DNA from: Yersinia massiliensis
GTDB lineage: Bacteria; Pseudomonadota; Gammaproteobacteria; Enterobacterales; Enterobacteriaceae
DNA length: 64,000 nt
Assembly: GCF_003048255.1 (NCBI RefSeq)
Contig: NZ_CP028487.1
Coordinates: 3,348,001-3,412,000 of the forward strand
Direction of reading: 5' to 3'
Position numbers and translations under genes: made by a program. A model generated the notes under the pieces. That model was not told where the DNA came from, did no database searches, and was given only the letters and a program-made list of their open reading frames with translations. Below, in pieces: positions 19,716-28,994 of this stretch. The stretch's first letter is position 1, and each line of letters starts with the position of its first letter.

Positions 19716-19754
19716 ATGATTGTGATTGCCCAACGATGATTGTAATTGCCAACA
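19716..19754. repeat. Tandem duplication in the pxpA-DUF969 spacer
   Basis: Two adjacent near-identical units, ATGATTGTGATTGCCCAACG (19716-19735) and ATGATTGTAATTGCCAACA (19736-19754), differing by a substitution, a one-base deletion and the last base. A short direct repeat that could vary between strains. Confidence 0.8.
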
Positions 19755-19796
19755 ATGGCGTTTCTTTCACTTAACGACTACGCGACGACTTGCGCT

Positions 19797-20534
19797 TTAC
19801 TGCGCAGAAACCAAAATATTTTCCTGCTGAAAACTGCTGCGTAAACGACGGGCAAAAGCCAAAGCATGAGCGCCATCGCCATGTACACAAACGGTATCAG
19901 CCTGTACAGCAACCCAAGTGCCATCACGGGCTTGAACCTGATGACGTTGCACCATGGCTAAGGTTTGTGACAACGCCATTTCGTCACTTTCAATCAACGC
20001 ATCTGGCTGACTACGCGGGACTAAAGTGCCATCGGGTAGATAGCGTCGATCGGCGAACACTTCCTGCCGAGTCACTAACCCTGTCCGTTGACCTGCGCGG
20101 ATTAATTCGCTGCCCGCCAGCCCAACGAGGCGTAATGATGAATCGACAGCTTTAACCGCCTGAGCAATGGCATCGGCCAGTAAGGGGTCAACCGCAGCTT
20201 GGTTGTACAACATGCCATGGGGTTTTACATGCTGCATCACGCCCCCTTCAGCCTTCACGATAGCCGCAAGGGCACCCAACTGATAAATCACTTGGGCATA
20301 AACCGTTTCGGGGGGAAGTTGCATGGCAGTGCGACCAAAATTCTCTCGGTCGGGAAAACTTGGGTGTGCACCAATAGCAACACCGTATTCGATGGCCCAA
20401 CGCACTGATTGACGCATAGTTTGCGCGTCACCCGCATGGAAACCACAAGCGATATTGGCTGAACTCACCAACTGCAACAAGGCCTGATCATTGGTGCAGC
20501 CTTCCCCTAAATCCGCGTTTAAATCAATGTTCAT
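19797..20534 (-). CDS. pxpA: 5-oxoprolinase subunit A (LamB/YcsF family)
   Basis: 245 residues starting [21 protein letters not shown]; the longer open frame upstream to 20573 lies inside pxpC and is not supported. LamB/YcsF hallmarks: [17 protein letters not shown] and [15 protein letters not shown]. With PxpB and PxpC it hydrolyses 5-oxoproline to glutamate with ATP. Its start overlaps the pxpC stop by 4 bases, indicating translational coupling. Older names: ybgL, ycsF. Confidence 0.95.
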   Translation of the reverse strand: MNIDLNADLGEGCTNDQALLQLVSSANIACGFHAGDAQTMRQSVRWAIEYGVAIGAHPSFPDRENFGRTAMQLPPETVYAQVIYQLGALAAIVKAEGGVMQHVKPHGMLYNQAAVDPLLADAIAQAVKAVDSSLRLVGLAGSELIRAGQRTGLVTRQEVFADRRYLPDGTLVPRSQPDALIESDEMALSQTLAMVQRHQVQARDGTWVAVQADTVCVHGDGAHALAFARRLRSSFQQENILVSAQ

Positions 20535-21481
20535 TTGGCCTCCGTGGCATCGAAACCTTTCTGCAAACTCCACTCAACTTGTTGCAAGAAATGCTGTTGT
20601 TCTGATTTGGCACGCAGTGCATCTTCAGCGGTACAAGGGATAAAATGCACCGGTTCACCGAGTCGAATTTGGGCTAAATGGTAGAGATCGGCTTCGATCA
20701 CACAGGCAATACGTGGGTAACCGCCCGTCGTTTGTGCATCTGCCATCAGTACAATCGGTTGGCCGTTATGCGGCACTTGTACCACGCCGGGCAATAAACC
20801 GTGAGATAGCATTTCACGCGAGGTCGTGCGAGATAACTCGCGGCCGGTCAGTCGATAACCCATCCGGTTACTTTGCGGGCTAAGTTGCCATGCTTCACGC
20901 CAGAAAGCCCCTTGCGACACATCGTCAAATTCATGATATTCCGGCCCGGGTACGGCTCGAACACGATTCCCAAATAGCAGTTGTTTGATGCCGACGGATT
21001 CACGTGGTAAACGAGTGGCTTTCCCTAATGGCAGCTTATCGCCTTCTTTGATCAGTCGTCCTTGATAACCGCCAAAACCCGCTTTAAGGTCTGTACTGCG
21101 CGACCCCAACATTTCGGGCACATCAATACCACCGGAAATAGCCAGATAACTGCGCATCCCACGGTGTGGCACACTGAGTTTTAACTGTTGCCCTGACTTC
21201 ACCGGATAACGCCAGCCTGTCCATAACAACTGATCATCGAGCCTCGCATCACAACCGGCCCCCGTCAGAGCGATCCAACCTGATTGGGTAAACTCCGCCG
21301 TCAATTGGCCGAGTGTCACCTCCAGCCCTGCGGCATCTGCATCGTTCCCCACCAGCATGTTTGCCATCTGCATCGCAGGTAAATCCAGCGCTCCACCCTG
21401 ACTGATCCCTAACCGACGAAAACCACCACGGCCACTGTCTTGTACCGTGGTGTAAATGCCTGCACGAATAATCTTCAGCAT
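20531..21481 (-). CDS. pxpC: 5-oxoprolinase subunit C (allophanate hydrolase subunit 2 family)
   Basis: 316 residues, starting [30 protein letters not shown], the typical AHS2/biotin-dependent carboxyltransferase signature, with [12 protein letters not shown] and [14 protein letters not shown]. It is part of the PxpABC ATP-dependent 5-oxoprolinase. It overlaps pxpB by 7 bases at its start and pxpA by 4 bases at its end. Older name: ybgK. Confidence 0.95.
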   Translation of the reverse strand: MLKIIRAGIYTTVQDSGRGGFRRLGISQGGALDLPAMQMANMLVGNDADAAGLEVTLGQLTAEFTQSGWIALTGAGCDARLDDQLLWTGWRYPVKSGQQLKLSVPHRGMRSYLAISGGIDVPEMLGSRSTDLKAGFGGYQGRLIKEGDKLPLGKATRLPRESVGIKQLLFGNRVRAVPGPEYHEFDDVSQGAFWREAWQLSPQSNRMGYRLTGRELSRTTSREMLSHGLLPGVVQVPHNGQPIVLMADAQTTGGYPRIACVIEADLYHLAQIRLGEPVHFIPCTAEDALRAKSEQQHFLQQVEWSLQKGFDATEAK

Positions 21482-22131
21482 ACGCCCTCCTTTAAAGGCA
21501 GAAAGCGCACATTATCCCCAGGTCGTAGCAGGGTTGGCGGCATCTCTAGCGGGTTAAATAACGCCAGTGAGGTACGGCCGATTAACTGCCAACCACCGGG
21601 CGTGGCCAACGGATAGATACCGGTCTGGCTACCACCAATACCTACCGAACCAGGGGCAACCACCAAACGTGGTTCGGCACGCCGCGGGGTCGTCAACTGT
21701 TCTGGCATACCGCCCAAATAGGAAAAGCCCGGCTGAAATCCTAGGAAATAGACGATGTAACTCGCCCCTGCGTGGCACTCAACCACCTGACGCTCGCTCA
21801 TGCCGGTATGGCGCGCCACATCAGCCAGATCAGGACCCGCTTCGCCGCCATAAATCACTGGAATAGTGATATCACGAGACTCAGGGATTAATGATTCGCT
21901 CTCTTCCCACCAACGCTGGAGTTTTTCGATGGCATCCAGTGCGGTACTTTGCGGATCAGCCAGCAACAAGGTCAGATTGTTCATGCCGGGGATCGCCTCA
22001 AGGATATCGGGGTGATGAATAAGGCGATCAGCCAGCCCCCAAATCCGCTGCTGGCTCGTTAACGTTATCGGTGGTTCCAGTTCCAGAACCACCGCACTTT
22101 CTCCAAGTAAATAGCATCGTGCTCGTTGCAC
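21475..22131 (-). CDS. pxpB: 5-oxoprolinase subunit B (allophanate hydrolase subunit 1 family)
   Basis: 218 residues, starting [21 protein letters not shown]. The AHS1 motif [21 protein letters not shown] and [24 protein letters not shown] (a cyclophilin-like fold) are clear. It is the first gene of the minus-strand pyroglutamate cluster, with AT-rich promoter sequence just upstream (22132-22376). Older name: ybgJ. An upstream-extending hydrophobic frame (22132-22332) is not considered coding. Confidence 0.95.
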   Translation of the reverse strand: MQRARCYLLGESAVVLELEPPITLTSQQRIWGLADRLIHHPDILEAIPGMNNLTLLLADPQSTALDAIEKLQRWWEESESLIPESRDITIPVIYGGEAGPDLADVARHTGMSERQVVECHAGASYIVYFLGFQPGFSYLGGMPEQLTTPRRAEPRLVVAPGSVGIGGSQTGIYPLATPGGWQLIGRTSLALFNPLEMPPTLLRPGDNVRFLPLKEGVC

Positions 22132-22376
22132 TCACGTCTCCCTGATCAATTTGTATTTTTGGTTTTCATTTTTATTTGGATAACTAACAGTTATAAGTAC
22201 ATATTTATGCGGTAGCACATAGCCGCTGTCAATAGAGGTGAATTTAGCGCTAGTGAGGAGTAGCCTTAGTTTATGAAGGGCTAATGGCACATAAGAATGA
22301 GGGTAGATGGAATGATAACAGCCATGCACCAATGAAAATCATCAGTGCATACTGCATAAATGCGGCAAATAATGGG

Positions 22377-23120
22377 TTACGCGGGGTTAGGAATATCGAT
22401 AAAAATAACGTCGAGTTGATGCTCAGACGCTAACCATTCGCCCAACGCTTTGATACCGTAACGCTCAGTCGCATGATGCCCCGCAGCATAAAAATTCACC
22501 CCCATCTCACGGGCAATATGGATGGTTTGCTCAGAAACCTCGCCAGTGATAAAGGCATCCACGCCAAACTCAGCGGCTTGCTGAATAAAGCCCTGCCCAC
22601 CACCACTACACCACGCAATACGTCGTATATCAGCCGGTGCATGATCGCCACAATGTAATACGTCACGGCCCAGCAATTTTTCCAGCCGCTCGCGCAGAAT
22701 CACTGCATTTAGCGGGGTATCAAACTCGCCATAGGGCAAAAGGGGTTCAATTTCCCCTAATACCCGAATGCCCAGTAACTTTGCCAGTTGCGCGTTATTG
22801 CCCAATTCTGGGTGTGCATCCAGTGGCAAATGATAGCCATACAGATTAATGTCGTTAGTCAGTAACGTTTTTAGGCGGTTGCGTTTCATGCCGCGTACCA
22901 CCACGGGTTCATTCTTCCAGAAGTATCCGTGATGGACCAAAATAGCATCGGCTTTCTGTTCCACGGCTGCGTCCAACAGTGCTTGGCTAGCCGTCACACC
23001 GGTCACAATACGTCGTACTTCTTGACGCCCCTCAACCTGTAACCCATTAGGGGCATAATCCTGAAAGGCTGCCGTATTAAGCTTGTCATTCAGTTGAGTT
23101 TCTAGTTCAGTATTACGCAT
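22377..23120 (-). CDS. ybgI: Nif3-like dinuclear metal centre protein YbgI
   Basis: 247 residues (E. coli YbgI 247). Metal-binding histidines of the NIF3 family are visible in ILVHHGYFWKNEP, YHLPLDAHPELGNNAQLA and FYAAGHHATERYGI. The protein forms a toroidal hexamer with a di-metal site; the biochemical role is still debated (GTP cyclohydrolase-like fold). In E. coli it also precedes pxpBCA. It is 245 bases from pxpB, so it may have a separate transcript. Confidence 0.95.
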   Translation of the reverse strand: MRNTELETQLNDKLNTAAFQDYAPNGLQVEGRQEVRRIVTGVTASQALLDAAVEQKADAILVHHGYFWKNEPVVVRGMKRNRLKTLLTNDINLYGYHLPLDAHPELGNNAQLAKLLGIRVLGEIEPLLPYGEFDTPLNAVILRERLEKLLGRDVLHCGDHAPADIRRIAWCSGGGQGFIQQAAEFGVDAFITGEVSEQTIHIAREMGVNFYAAGHHATERYGIKALGEWLASEHQLDVIFIDIPNPA

Positions 23121-23226
23121 GACGCCGATCCTTACATCTGGGTTATCGTATTGATATTTTAAAATAAAAAAATCGCATTATAGGGAGAAGGAAACCCCCC
23201 CTGCCATGATCAGTGAAAGAGCATGG

Positions 23227-24258
23227 CTAGAACTGCTGGCGATCCCCTTGCTCCATCAGAATAAAATTTACCCCCATATCATTACCAGCCTGCAACTCAG
23301 TGGCGATGGTTTGACGGACATCTTGCCCTTGCTGTAATGAGGGTTTTATATGGCTAATCACTACCGGCAATCCTTTTAATGGCTGCCCTTCACCACTGTA
23401 TTTTTCTAAATTTTTCAATTCTTTCAGTAACCACTTTGGCGTCATATGGCCGTACAACTTGCTATCACTGGCAGCGTTAGGATAAGAGACTTCGATAATC
23501 ATCCCTTTGAGTTGCTGCTGTTTGACCTTCTCTGCCAGCTTACGCCAGACAGTATCCAGATTTTTTGACTTCTCAATCTCATCTGGACCGGTATCACCAA
23601 AATAAGCGAACGCATTGTTATTGCTACTCACCAGTAGCATTGATGAGGGAGACTTATCATGGCTGAGTGGATACATTTCGCCTGTTAGTCGGGTCAGCCC
23701 CAAGCTCAGCGACTGAGCAGGTCGCACGAGTTGCATTCGGTATGTCCCTAAACGAGTCCCACTGCCACTGTCAGTGAAATTAGGCCAGACGCGCCAGTTA
23801 AAATAGTAGTTTCTCAGCACATCAATGGTATCAGCCGAGGCATAAATCGTTTTCTTACTGTCATCCGGTGAACCAATAATCAATCCAGAGACATGGTCAA
23901 GGTGGGCATGACTAATAAAGTAACTATTAATGCGTTGGCGGAAAATATAGCCCTGCCGCGTTAATGGCGCGGCCATTTCGTCGGTAATATCAGGGAAGCT
24001 GCCTTTCTCTAACGCTTTGGCGATACCCGGCAACACTGACCCGGCATCCAAGGCCAAATACAAGGGTTGGCTATCATCACGAATCAGATAAGAGGTCAAA
24101 TTGCCATCAGTGACGCCCCCTTCTACGCCAAGTGCCACTACCTCAAAGCCTGCCGTCGCCAGCGAACTGAATAAACCAAAGGAGGCAACCAACCCCACGT
24201 TCAGAGCTTTTTTCGTCACATTATTGGCGCGTAACAGGGAATTACCCGAATAATTCAT
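23227..24258 (-). CDS. Periplasmic class II 3',5'-cyclic-nucleotide phosphodiesterase
   Basis: 343 residues from MNYSGNSLLRANNVTKK (an in-frame upstream ATG at 24267 would add MFL). A likely signal segment, LNVGLVASFGLFSSLATA, precedes the mature domain. Class II cAMP phosphodiesterase (PF02112) features: HAHLDHVSGLIIGSPDD (the metallo-beta-lactamase-type HxHxDH metal site), YFGDTGPDE, IIEVSYPNAASDSKLYGHMTP and VVISHIKPSL. It resembles Vibrio CpdP, a periplasmic enzyme that hydrolyses cAMP. The chosen ATG lies 24 bases (the upstream one 15 bases) after phrB, so it likely shares the ybgA-phrB transcript. E. coli lacks this gene. The exact substrate is inferred from the family. Confidence 0.85.
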   Translation of the reverse strand: MNYSGNSLLRANNVTKKALNVGLVASFGLFSSLATAGFEVVALGVEGGVTDGNLTSYLIRDDSQPLYLALDAGSVLPGIAKALEKGSFPDITDEMAAPLTRQGYIFRQRINSYFISHAHLDHVSGLIIGSPDDSKKTIYASADTIDVLRNYYFNWRVWPNFTDSGSGTRLGTYRMQLVRPAQSLSLGLTRLTGEMYPLSHDKSPSSMLLVSSNNNAFAYFGDTGPDEIEKSKNLDTVWRKLAEKVKQQQLKGMIIEVSYPNAASDSKLYGHMTPKWLLKELKNLEKYSGEGQPLKGLPVVISHIKPSLQQGQDVRQTIATELQAGNDMGVNFILMEQGDRQQF

Positions 24259-24282
24259 TAAAAACATGAAGGCTCCTTGTGG

Positions 24283-25728
24283 TTAGGGATCCTTGCTGCC
24301 ATCCCGCTTAGCGGCGTCAAATGCCGCGAGTGTAGCCAATCTGGCCTGCTTATGATCCACCAGCGGTGGGGGATAATTGAGCTGTTGCTGCTGTTGTTGT
24401 GCCCAACGCCAAGGTTGGTGAATATCACTGTCTGGCACCGAGGCCAGTTCTGGCAACCAACGGCGAATAAACGTGCCGTCTTTATCAAAGCGCTCTCCTT
24501 GCGTGGTGGGATTAAAAATCCGAAAGTACGGCGCTGCATCCGTGCCGGTTGAGGCTGCCCATTGCCAGCCACCATTATTGGCCGCTAAATCGCCGTCCAA
24601 CAATTGGGACATAAAATAGCGTTCGCCGAGTCGCCAATCGATAAGCAGATCTTTAACCAAGAAACTGGCACTGATCATGCGCAGACGGTTGTGCATCCAG
24701 CCAGTTTCATTCAGTTGCCGCATCGCGGCATCAACAATAGGATAACCCGTCTGCCCCTGTTGCCAGGCGATTAATTGCTGTTCTGAGTCATTCCATCTTA
24801 CTGCATCAGTCCAGCCAATAAAGGGGTGGTGTTGGCATAAACGAGGATAGGCCACCAATAAATGGCGATAAAACTCACGCCAGATCAACTCATTAAGCCA
24901 AGTAAACGCGCCACTGTCGCTGTTTTCCAATAGGTCAGGGCATTCCGCTCTTAGACGGTTAAAACATTGGCGGGGCGAGAGTATTCCCAGTGCCAGATAA
25001 GGTGACAAGACACTGGTCCCCTCCACGGCGGGCAAATCTCGCTGCCGCAGATAATCCTGAACCTGCTCACGACAAAATCGACGTAGGCGCTGCAATGCAG
25101 CTTCTTCACCCGCTGGAAATAGTTGGTTATCAACCGGTTGCTGCGGGTAATCAAAGGGGGCGAGAGGTTGTGCCGTGAGGGTAGCTGCATTTTGACGCGC
25201 TTTAGGGGCGGGGACACAGCGGCAGTCACTCATCATCAAACGCTGAATAAAAGCGCGACGAAATGGGGTAAATATTTTGTACATCTCATTGTTGCCAGTC
25301 TGTACGCTCCCCGGCGGCAGTAGCACGCTGTCATGGAAACGGTGGCAAGCAATCGACAAACGATGAAGCTGTGTCATGAGCGCGTCATCTCGCCGCTGCT
25401 CGTTTAACTCATACTGTTGATTAAAAAATAGCGCATCGACCTGTTGCTGCTGGCAAAAATCGGCTAGCCAGTTTATCGAATCCTGAAAATCATCACATTG
25501 ATGATAATGCAGCGCTATACCTCGTTCGGCGAGCGCGGTCTGTAAAAGTTGCAGATTTTGCCACAGGAATGTCGCTTGCCTTGGCGCCATATCATGAGCA
25601 GCCCATTGCGCAGGGGTCGCAATAAATACCGCCATTACGGTGGCTTGCGGATCCTGACAGGCAGCATGCAGGGCTAAATTATCCGTCACGCGTAAATCAT
25701 GGCGAAACCAGACCAAATGCGTTGCCAT
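24283..25728 (-). CDS. phrB: Deoxyribodipyrimidine photolyase
   Basis: 481 residues (E. coli 472). An N-terminal photolyase alpha/beta domain begins MATHLVWFRHDLRVTDNLAL. The C-terminal FAD-binding domain carries FTWLNELIWREFYRHLL, GYPIVDAAMRQLNETGWMHNRLRM and GDLAANNGGWQWAASTGTDAAPYFRIFNP. It repairs cyclobutane pyrimidine dimers with light, using FADH and a folate antenna. Preceded by ybgA with a 3-base gap, as in E. coli, and followed by the phosphodiesterase gene. Confidence 0.97.
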   Translation of the reverse strand: MATHLVWFRHDLRVTDNLALHAACQDPQATVMAVFIATPAQWAAHDMAPRQATFLWQNLQLLQTALAERGIALHYHQCDDFQDSINWLADFCQQQQVDALFFNQQYELNEQRRDDALMTQLHRLSIACHRFHDSVLLPPGSVQTGNNEMYKIFTPFRRAFIQRLMMSDCRCVPAPKARQNAATLTAQPLAPFDYPQQPVDNQLFPAGEEAALQRLRRFCREQVQDYLRQRDLPAVEGTSVLSPYLALGILSPRQCFNRLRAECPDLLENSDSGAFTWLNELIWREFYRHLLVAYPRLCQHHPFIGWTDAVRWNDSEQQLIAWQQGQTGYPIVDAAMRQLNETGWMHNRLRMISASFLVKDLLIDWRLGERYFMSQLLDGDLAANNGGWQWAASTGTDAAPYFRIFNPTTQGERFDKDGTFIRRWLPELASVPDSDIHQPWRWAQQQQQQLNYPPPLVDHKQARLATLAAFDAAKRDGSKDP

Positions 25729-25731
25729 ACC

Positions 25732-26217
25732 TTATCCTTGAGGTGAATAAAACGTGAAGTAGTGCTGCCCCGATAAATACTCATTCGGGAACTCAGCCAG
25801 ATAAGCCATTATCTGCGCGATTGGGGCACTCAAAGGTAATTCACCTAGCCGATATTGGTCGATAAGCTGCGCCAGCGCCTGACGTTGAGTTGAGCTGAGA
25901 TAGGGCCGGAAATAGCCCTGTACATGCATTAACACATTAGTATGGTTCGCGGCGGTGGGTTGATGTGACAGCAAATGCAGTAGACGTTGGCGGTACTCGG
26001 TAGTGAACTCAATGAGCGACGGCCATTTATCCATTGCAGCAATAAAAGGGCCTATTTCTCGGTATTCTGGCTGCGAATGAGCCAGCAGCACCAATTTGTA
26101 GGCACTATGAAATGCCATCAGTCCCCCCCGAGTGATACCTGCCGCACACAAGGCATCTAATTCATCGCGCGCATGGCAATATTCACGGCTGTGTGCCACC
26201 TGATTGCTTTGTTGCAT
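25732..26217 (-). CDS. ybgA: DUF1722 family protein YbgA
   Basis: 161 residues (E. coli YbgA 169). Family sequence: WALFHSAYKLVLLAHS-type segment (here GGLMAFHSAYKLVLLAHSQPEYREIG) and GYFRPYLSSTQRQALAQLIDQYRLGELPL. The function is unknown; it sits directly before phrB in many enterobacteria and is often fused to DUF523 elsewhere. Its stop is 3 bases from the phrB start. Confidence 0.92.
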   Translation of the reverse strand: MQQSNQVAHSREYCHARDELDALCAAGITRGGLMAFHSAYKLVLLAHSQPEYREIGPFIAAMDKWPSLIEFTTEYRQRLLHLLSHQPTAANHTNVLMHVQGYFRPYLSSTQRQALAQLIDQYRLGELPLSAPIAQIMAYLAEFPNEYLSGQHYFTFYSPQG

Positions 26218-26341
26218 CCTCGCCTCCCTCTGCCTGATGTTTTTAACTTAACCCTAATCATCATAACAGCTATAACCGCTGTCGCCGAAGTACGAGGATA
26301 TTGGGTGATTTCTTGACTTATCAGTGCAATAACGCGAGCAA

Positions 26342-26372
26342 TAAAAAGCCCGCGAGCGTTAACTCACGGGCT
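26342..26372 (-). terminator. ybfA terminator
   Basis: On the minus strand AGCCCGTGAG-loop-CTCGCGGGCT, one wobble/mismatch, is followed by TTTTTAT. It lies 49 bases downstream of the ybfA stop. Confidence 0.85.
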
Positions 26373-26420
26373 AGCTGTTTGATTGTGCATTGACCACCGC
26401 AAAATGCGGGGTTTTAGCTA

Positions 26421-26627
26421 TCAATAAAAATCTTGAGCGGCCATTTCAGACTGTGCCAACCAAACCGGTTTATCACTGGTTTTCGCCCAAACACGGTGCA
26501 GATAGCTATAAAAACGGGCACGGTCTTTACGGAAAATCATCACTGGCAATGCCAGTAACCCAGCCAAAATCACTGCGCAACGGCGCAGGAGAACTTGATG
26601 TAATGGGTATGCGTTGTACAGGGACAT
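26421..26627 (-). CDS. ybfA: Small protein YbfA
   Basis: 68 residues, the length of E. coli YbfA and clearly homologous: an N-terminal hydrophobic stretch ([21 protein letters not shown]) then [24 protein letters not shown] and the C-terminal DFY. One predicted membrane segment. The function is unknown. AGGAGG precedes the start. As in E. coli it lies divergently upstream of kdpFABC, so the 501-base region between them carries both promoters. Confidence 0.93.
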   Translation of the reverse strand: MSLYNAYPLHQVLLRRCAVILAGLLALPVMIFRKDRARFYSYLHRVWAKTSDKPVWLAQSEMAAQDFY

Positions 26628-27128
26628 AACAATCCTCCTCTAAAAACGCCTTCGTGTAGTGGGTGGCCCGAGTGTTCGGTGAGCCAATTTACCCTGTGGC
26701 GCTGAAAGTAAAATAAGATAATTGGAAACTGGACAAAATTTTACCGCATTGGTTGAAAGTTTACCACTCATCCGACCACTTAATTTGCATAAAATCTGAT
26801 AAAAAAAGCCACTTCTGTAATTTTGTTACAGCGAGGTTAATTTAAAAACAATCGTTCGTTACATCAGCGTTATCGGTTCTCTAGCAATCGACAAATTGAA
26901 TGTCATCCGCCAATCAATACTCCATTAGCGGAGCAACATTGCTCTCCCATTTTGTCATCAGAATAATTTACACCCGATTTGTGATGCTTTTTTGACCGTT
27001 TTTATACTTTTTTTACACGCTTCCCCACTCTTTTATCAAGAACTTTTCACCCAACTTCCTAAGCTGCTGTTATCAGACAACTAGCCATCACATTGATGGG
27101 CTATCAAAAATATGGACTGCGGAGGTGT
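26628..27128. promoter_or_regulatory. ybfA / kdpF divergent control region
   Basis: 501 bases, AT-rich, without a credible gene. It contains the KdpE box listed separately. No other strong operator was recognised. Confidence 0.6.
26997..27022 (+). promoter_or_regulatory. KdpE-binding site upstream of kdpF
   Basis: The core TTTATACTTTTTTTACAC (27001-27018) is identical to the T-rich KdpE target of the E. coli kdpFABC promoter as I remember it. It is about 110 bases upstream of kdpF. Phospho-KdpE bound here should activate kdpFABC during K+ limitation. Confidence 0.85.
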
Positions 27129-27221
27129 ATGGTGAATTTTGGCATCATGGGTGGTGCGCTGCTGGTTCTACTGCTGCTCGGGTATTTGGTTTATGCCCTG
27201 TTTAATGCGGAGGACTTTTAA
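27129..27221 (+). CDS. kdpF: K+-transporting ATPase small subunit KdpF
   Basis: 30 codons encoding one hydrophobic helix (MVNFGIMGGALLVLLLLGYL, ending FNAEDF), matching the E. coli KdpF size of 29. Two start options: ATG 27129 or GTG 27132; the GGAGG at 27121-27125 is 3 bases from the first and 6 from the second, so the GTG may be the real start. The stop directly abuts the kdpA ATG. KdpF stabilises the KdpABC complex in the membrane. Confidence 0.9.
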   Translation: MVNFGIMGGALLVLLLLGYLVYALFNAEDF

Positions 27222-28910
27222 ATGGCAGCGTCAGGATTTCTGCTTATCGCCAGTTTCATGCTGGTGCTCTTGGTGCTGTCCCGCCCATTGGGCAGTTTTT
27301 TAGCGCGAATCATTGAAGGCGAACCTTTTGCGCCGTTACAAAAAATTGAGGCTGGTTTATGGCGTTGTAGTGGCGTCAAAAATGAGGAAATGAATGGTTG
27401 GCAATATGCGCTAGCGATCCTCTGTTTTAACCTGTTGGGTATTGTCTTGCTTTTCGTGTTGTTGATGGCGCAAGGTACGTTGCCGCTAAACCCTGAAAAT
27501 ATGCCGGGTATGTCTTGGCATCTGGCCCTGAACACGGCGGTGAGTTTTGTCACTAATACCAACTGGCAAGCCTATAGCGGTGAAAATACACTCAGCTATT
27601 TAAGCCAAATGGCAGGGTTGACCGTACAAAACTTCCTCTCTGCGGCCACCGGTATCGCTGTCGCTTTCGCCCTCATCCGTGCCTTTGCTCGTCATTCGGC
27701 GACCACACTGGGTAATGCGTGGGTCGATTTAGTGCGTATCACCTTATATGTCTTATTGCCTATAGCGCTCATTATCGCACTGATCATGGTTAGTCAGGGC
27801 GTCTTGCAAAACCTGGAAGGCTACCAACACATCATCACATTAGAGGGGGTTAGCCAAACCTTACCGATGGGGCCAGTGGCATCGCAAGAAGCCATCAAGA
27901 TGCTGGGCACTAACGGGGGCGGCTTCTTTGGCGCCAACTCGGCACATCCGTTTGAAAACCCAACCGCATTGACTAACTATGTGCAAATGCTCGCCATCTT
28001 CCTGATCCCCTGCGCCCTGTGTTTTGCTTTCGGGCAGGTGGTGGGCGATAGCCGCCAAGGCCATGCGCTTATCTGGGCCATGTCGCTTATCTTCATCGTC
28101 GCGGTCGTGGTGGTGATGTACGCAGAATCAGCCGGTAACCCGCATTTAATGCAGTTCGGTGCTAATAGCAATATCAATATGGAAGGTAAAGAATCCCGAT
28201 TCGGCATCCTCTCCAGCAGTATGTATGCCGTGGTGACGACCGCCGCCTCTTGTGGTGCAGTCAATGCGATGCATGACTCCTTTACTGCGCTGGGTGGCAT
28301 GGTGCCGATGTGGCTGATGCAAATTGGGGAAGTGGTATTCGGCGGTGTCGGTTCGGGTTTGTACGGCATGCTGCTGTTTGTGCTGCTGACGGTCTTTATT
28401 GCCGGATTGATGATTGGCCGTACGCCTGAGTATCTCGGCAAAAAAATTGACGTCTTCGACATGAAGATGACTGCGCTGGCCATTCTGGTCACCCCAACAG
28501 TCGTGTTGCTTGGCACCGCGCTGGCACTCTGCACCGATGCGGGCCGTGCTGGCATTCTCAACCCCGGCGCACACGGATTTAGCGAAGTGCTCTATGCCCT
28601 ATCCTCTGCGGCAAACAACAACGGTAGCGCCTTTGCTGGCCTAAGTGTCAACACACCGTTTTATAACCTGCTGCTCGCCGTCGCGATGTTCTTGGGCCGA
28701 TTCGGCGTCATTCTGCCGGTGTTAGCGATTGCCAGCTCATTGGTCACGAAGAAACGGCAACCCGCGGGTAATGGCACCCTGCCCACCTTTGGGCCGCTGT
28801 TTATCGGTTTGTTAGTTGGAACCGTGTTATTGGTCGGCGCATTGACCTTTATCCCAGCACTGGCCCTCGGCCCTGTCGCTGAGCACCTGCAAATCTGGTT
28901 ACCTCGTTGA
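27222..28910 (+). CDS. kdpA: K+-transporting ATPase channel subunit KdpA
   Basis: 562 residues (E. coli 557), about ten membrane helices. The K+ selectivity-filter-like loops are recognisable: [55 protein letters not shown] and [22 protein letters not shown]. It binds K+ on the periplasmic side and feeds it to KdpB. It follows kdpF without a gap. Confidence 0.98.
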   Translation: MAASGFLLIASFMLVLLVLSRPLGSFLARIIEGEPFAPLQKIEAGLWRCSGVKNEEMNGWQYALAILCFNLLGIVLLFVLLMAQGTLPLNPENMPGMSWHLALNTAVSFVTNTNWQAYSGENTLSYLSQMAGLTVQNFLSAATGIAVAFALIRAFARHSATTLGNAWVDLVRITLYVLLPIALIIALIMVSQGVLQNLEGYQHIITLEGVSQTLPMGPVASQEAIKMLGTNGGGFFGANSAHPFENPTALTNYVQMLAIFLIPCALCFAFGQVVGDSRQGHALIWAMSLIFIVAVVVVMYAESAGNPHLMQFGANSNINMEGKESRFGILSSSMYAVVTTAASCGAVNAMHDSFTALGGMVPMWLMQIGEVVFGGVGSGLYGMLLFVLLTVFIAGLMIGRTPEYLGKKIDVFDMKMTALAILVTPTVVLLGTALALCTDAGRAGILNPGAHGFSEVLYALSSAANNNGSAFAGLSVNTPFYNLLLAVAMFLGRFGVILPVLAIASSLVTKKRQPAGNGTLPTFGPLFIGLLVGTVLLVGALTFIPALALGPVAEHLQIWLPR

Positions 28911-28994
28911 TGACTCTACCCGCTGTCATTGACGTTGTAGGCCGCACGCTAGCCCTGTGGTTCTAGGTACTAACGGTATCGCTAAGAGAGAAGA

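Noticed and set aside
22132..22332. 66-codon minus-strand frame directly upstream of pxpB
   Set aside because: No family match and no ribosome binding site seen; the stretch is AT-rich and better read as promoter and leader.
27977..28561. 194-codon minus-strand frame opposite kdpA
   Set aside because: Shadow of the kdpA codon pattern; no start signal and no family resemblance.
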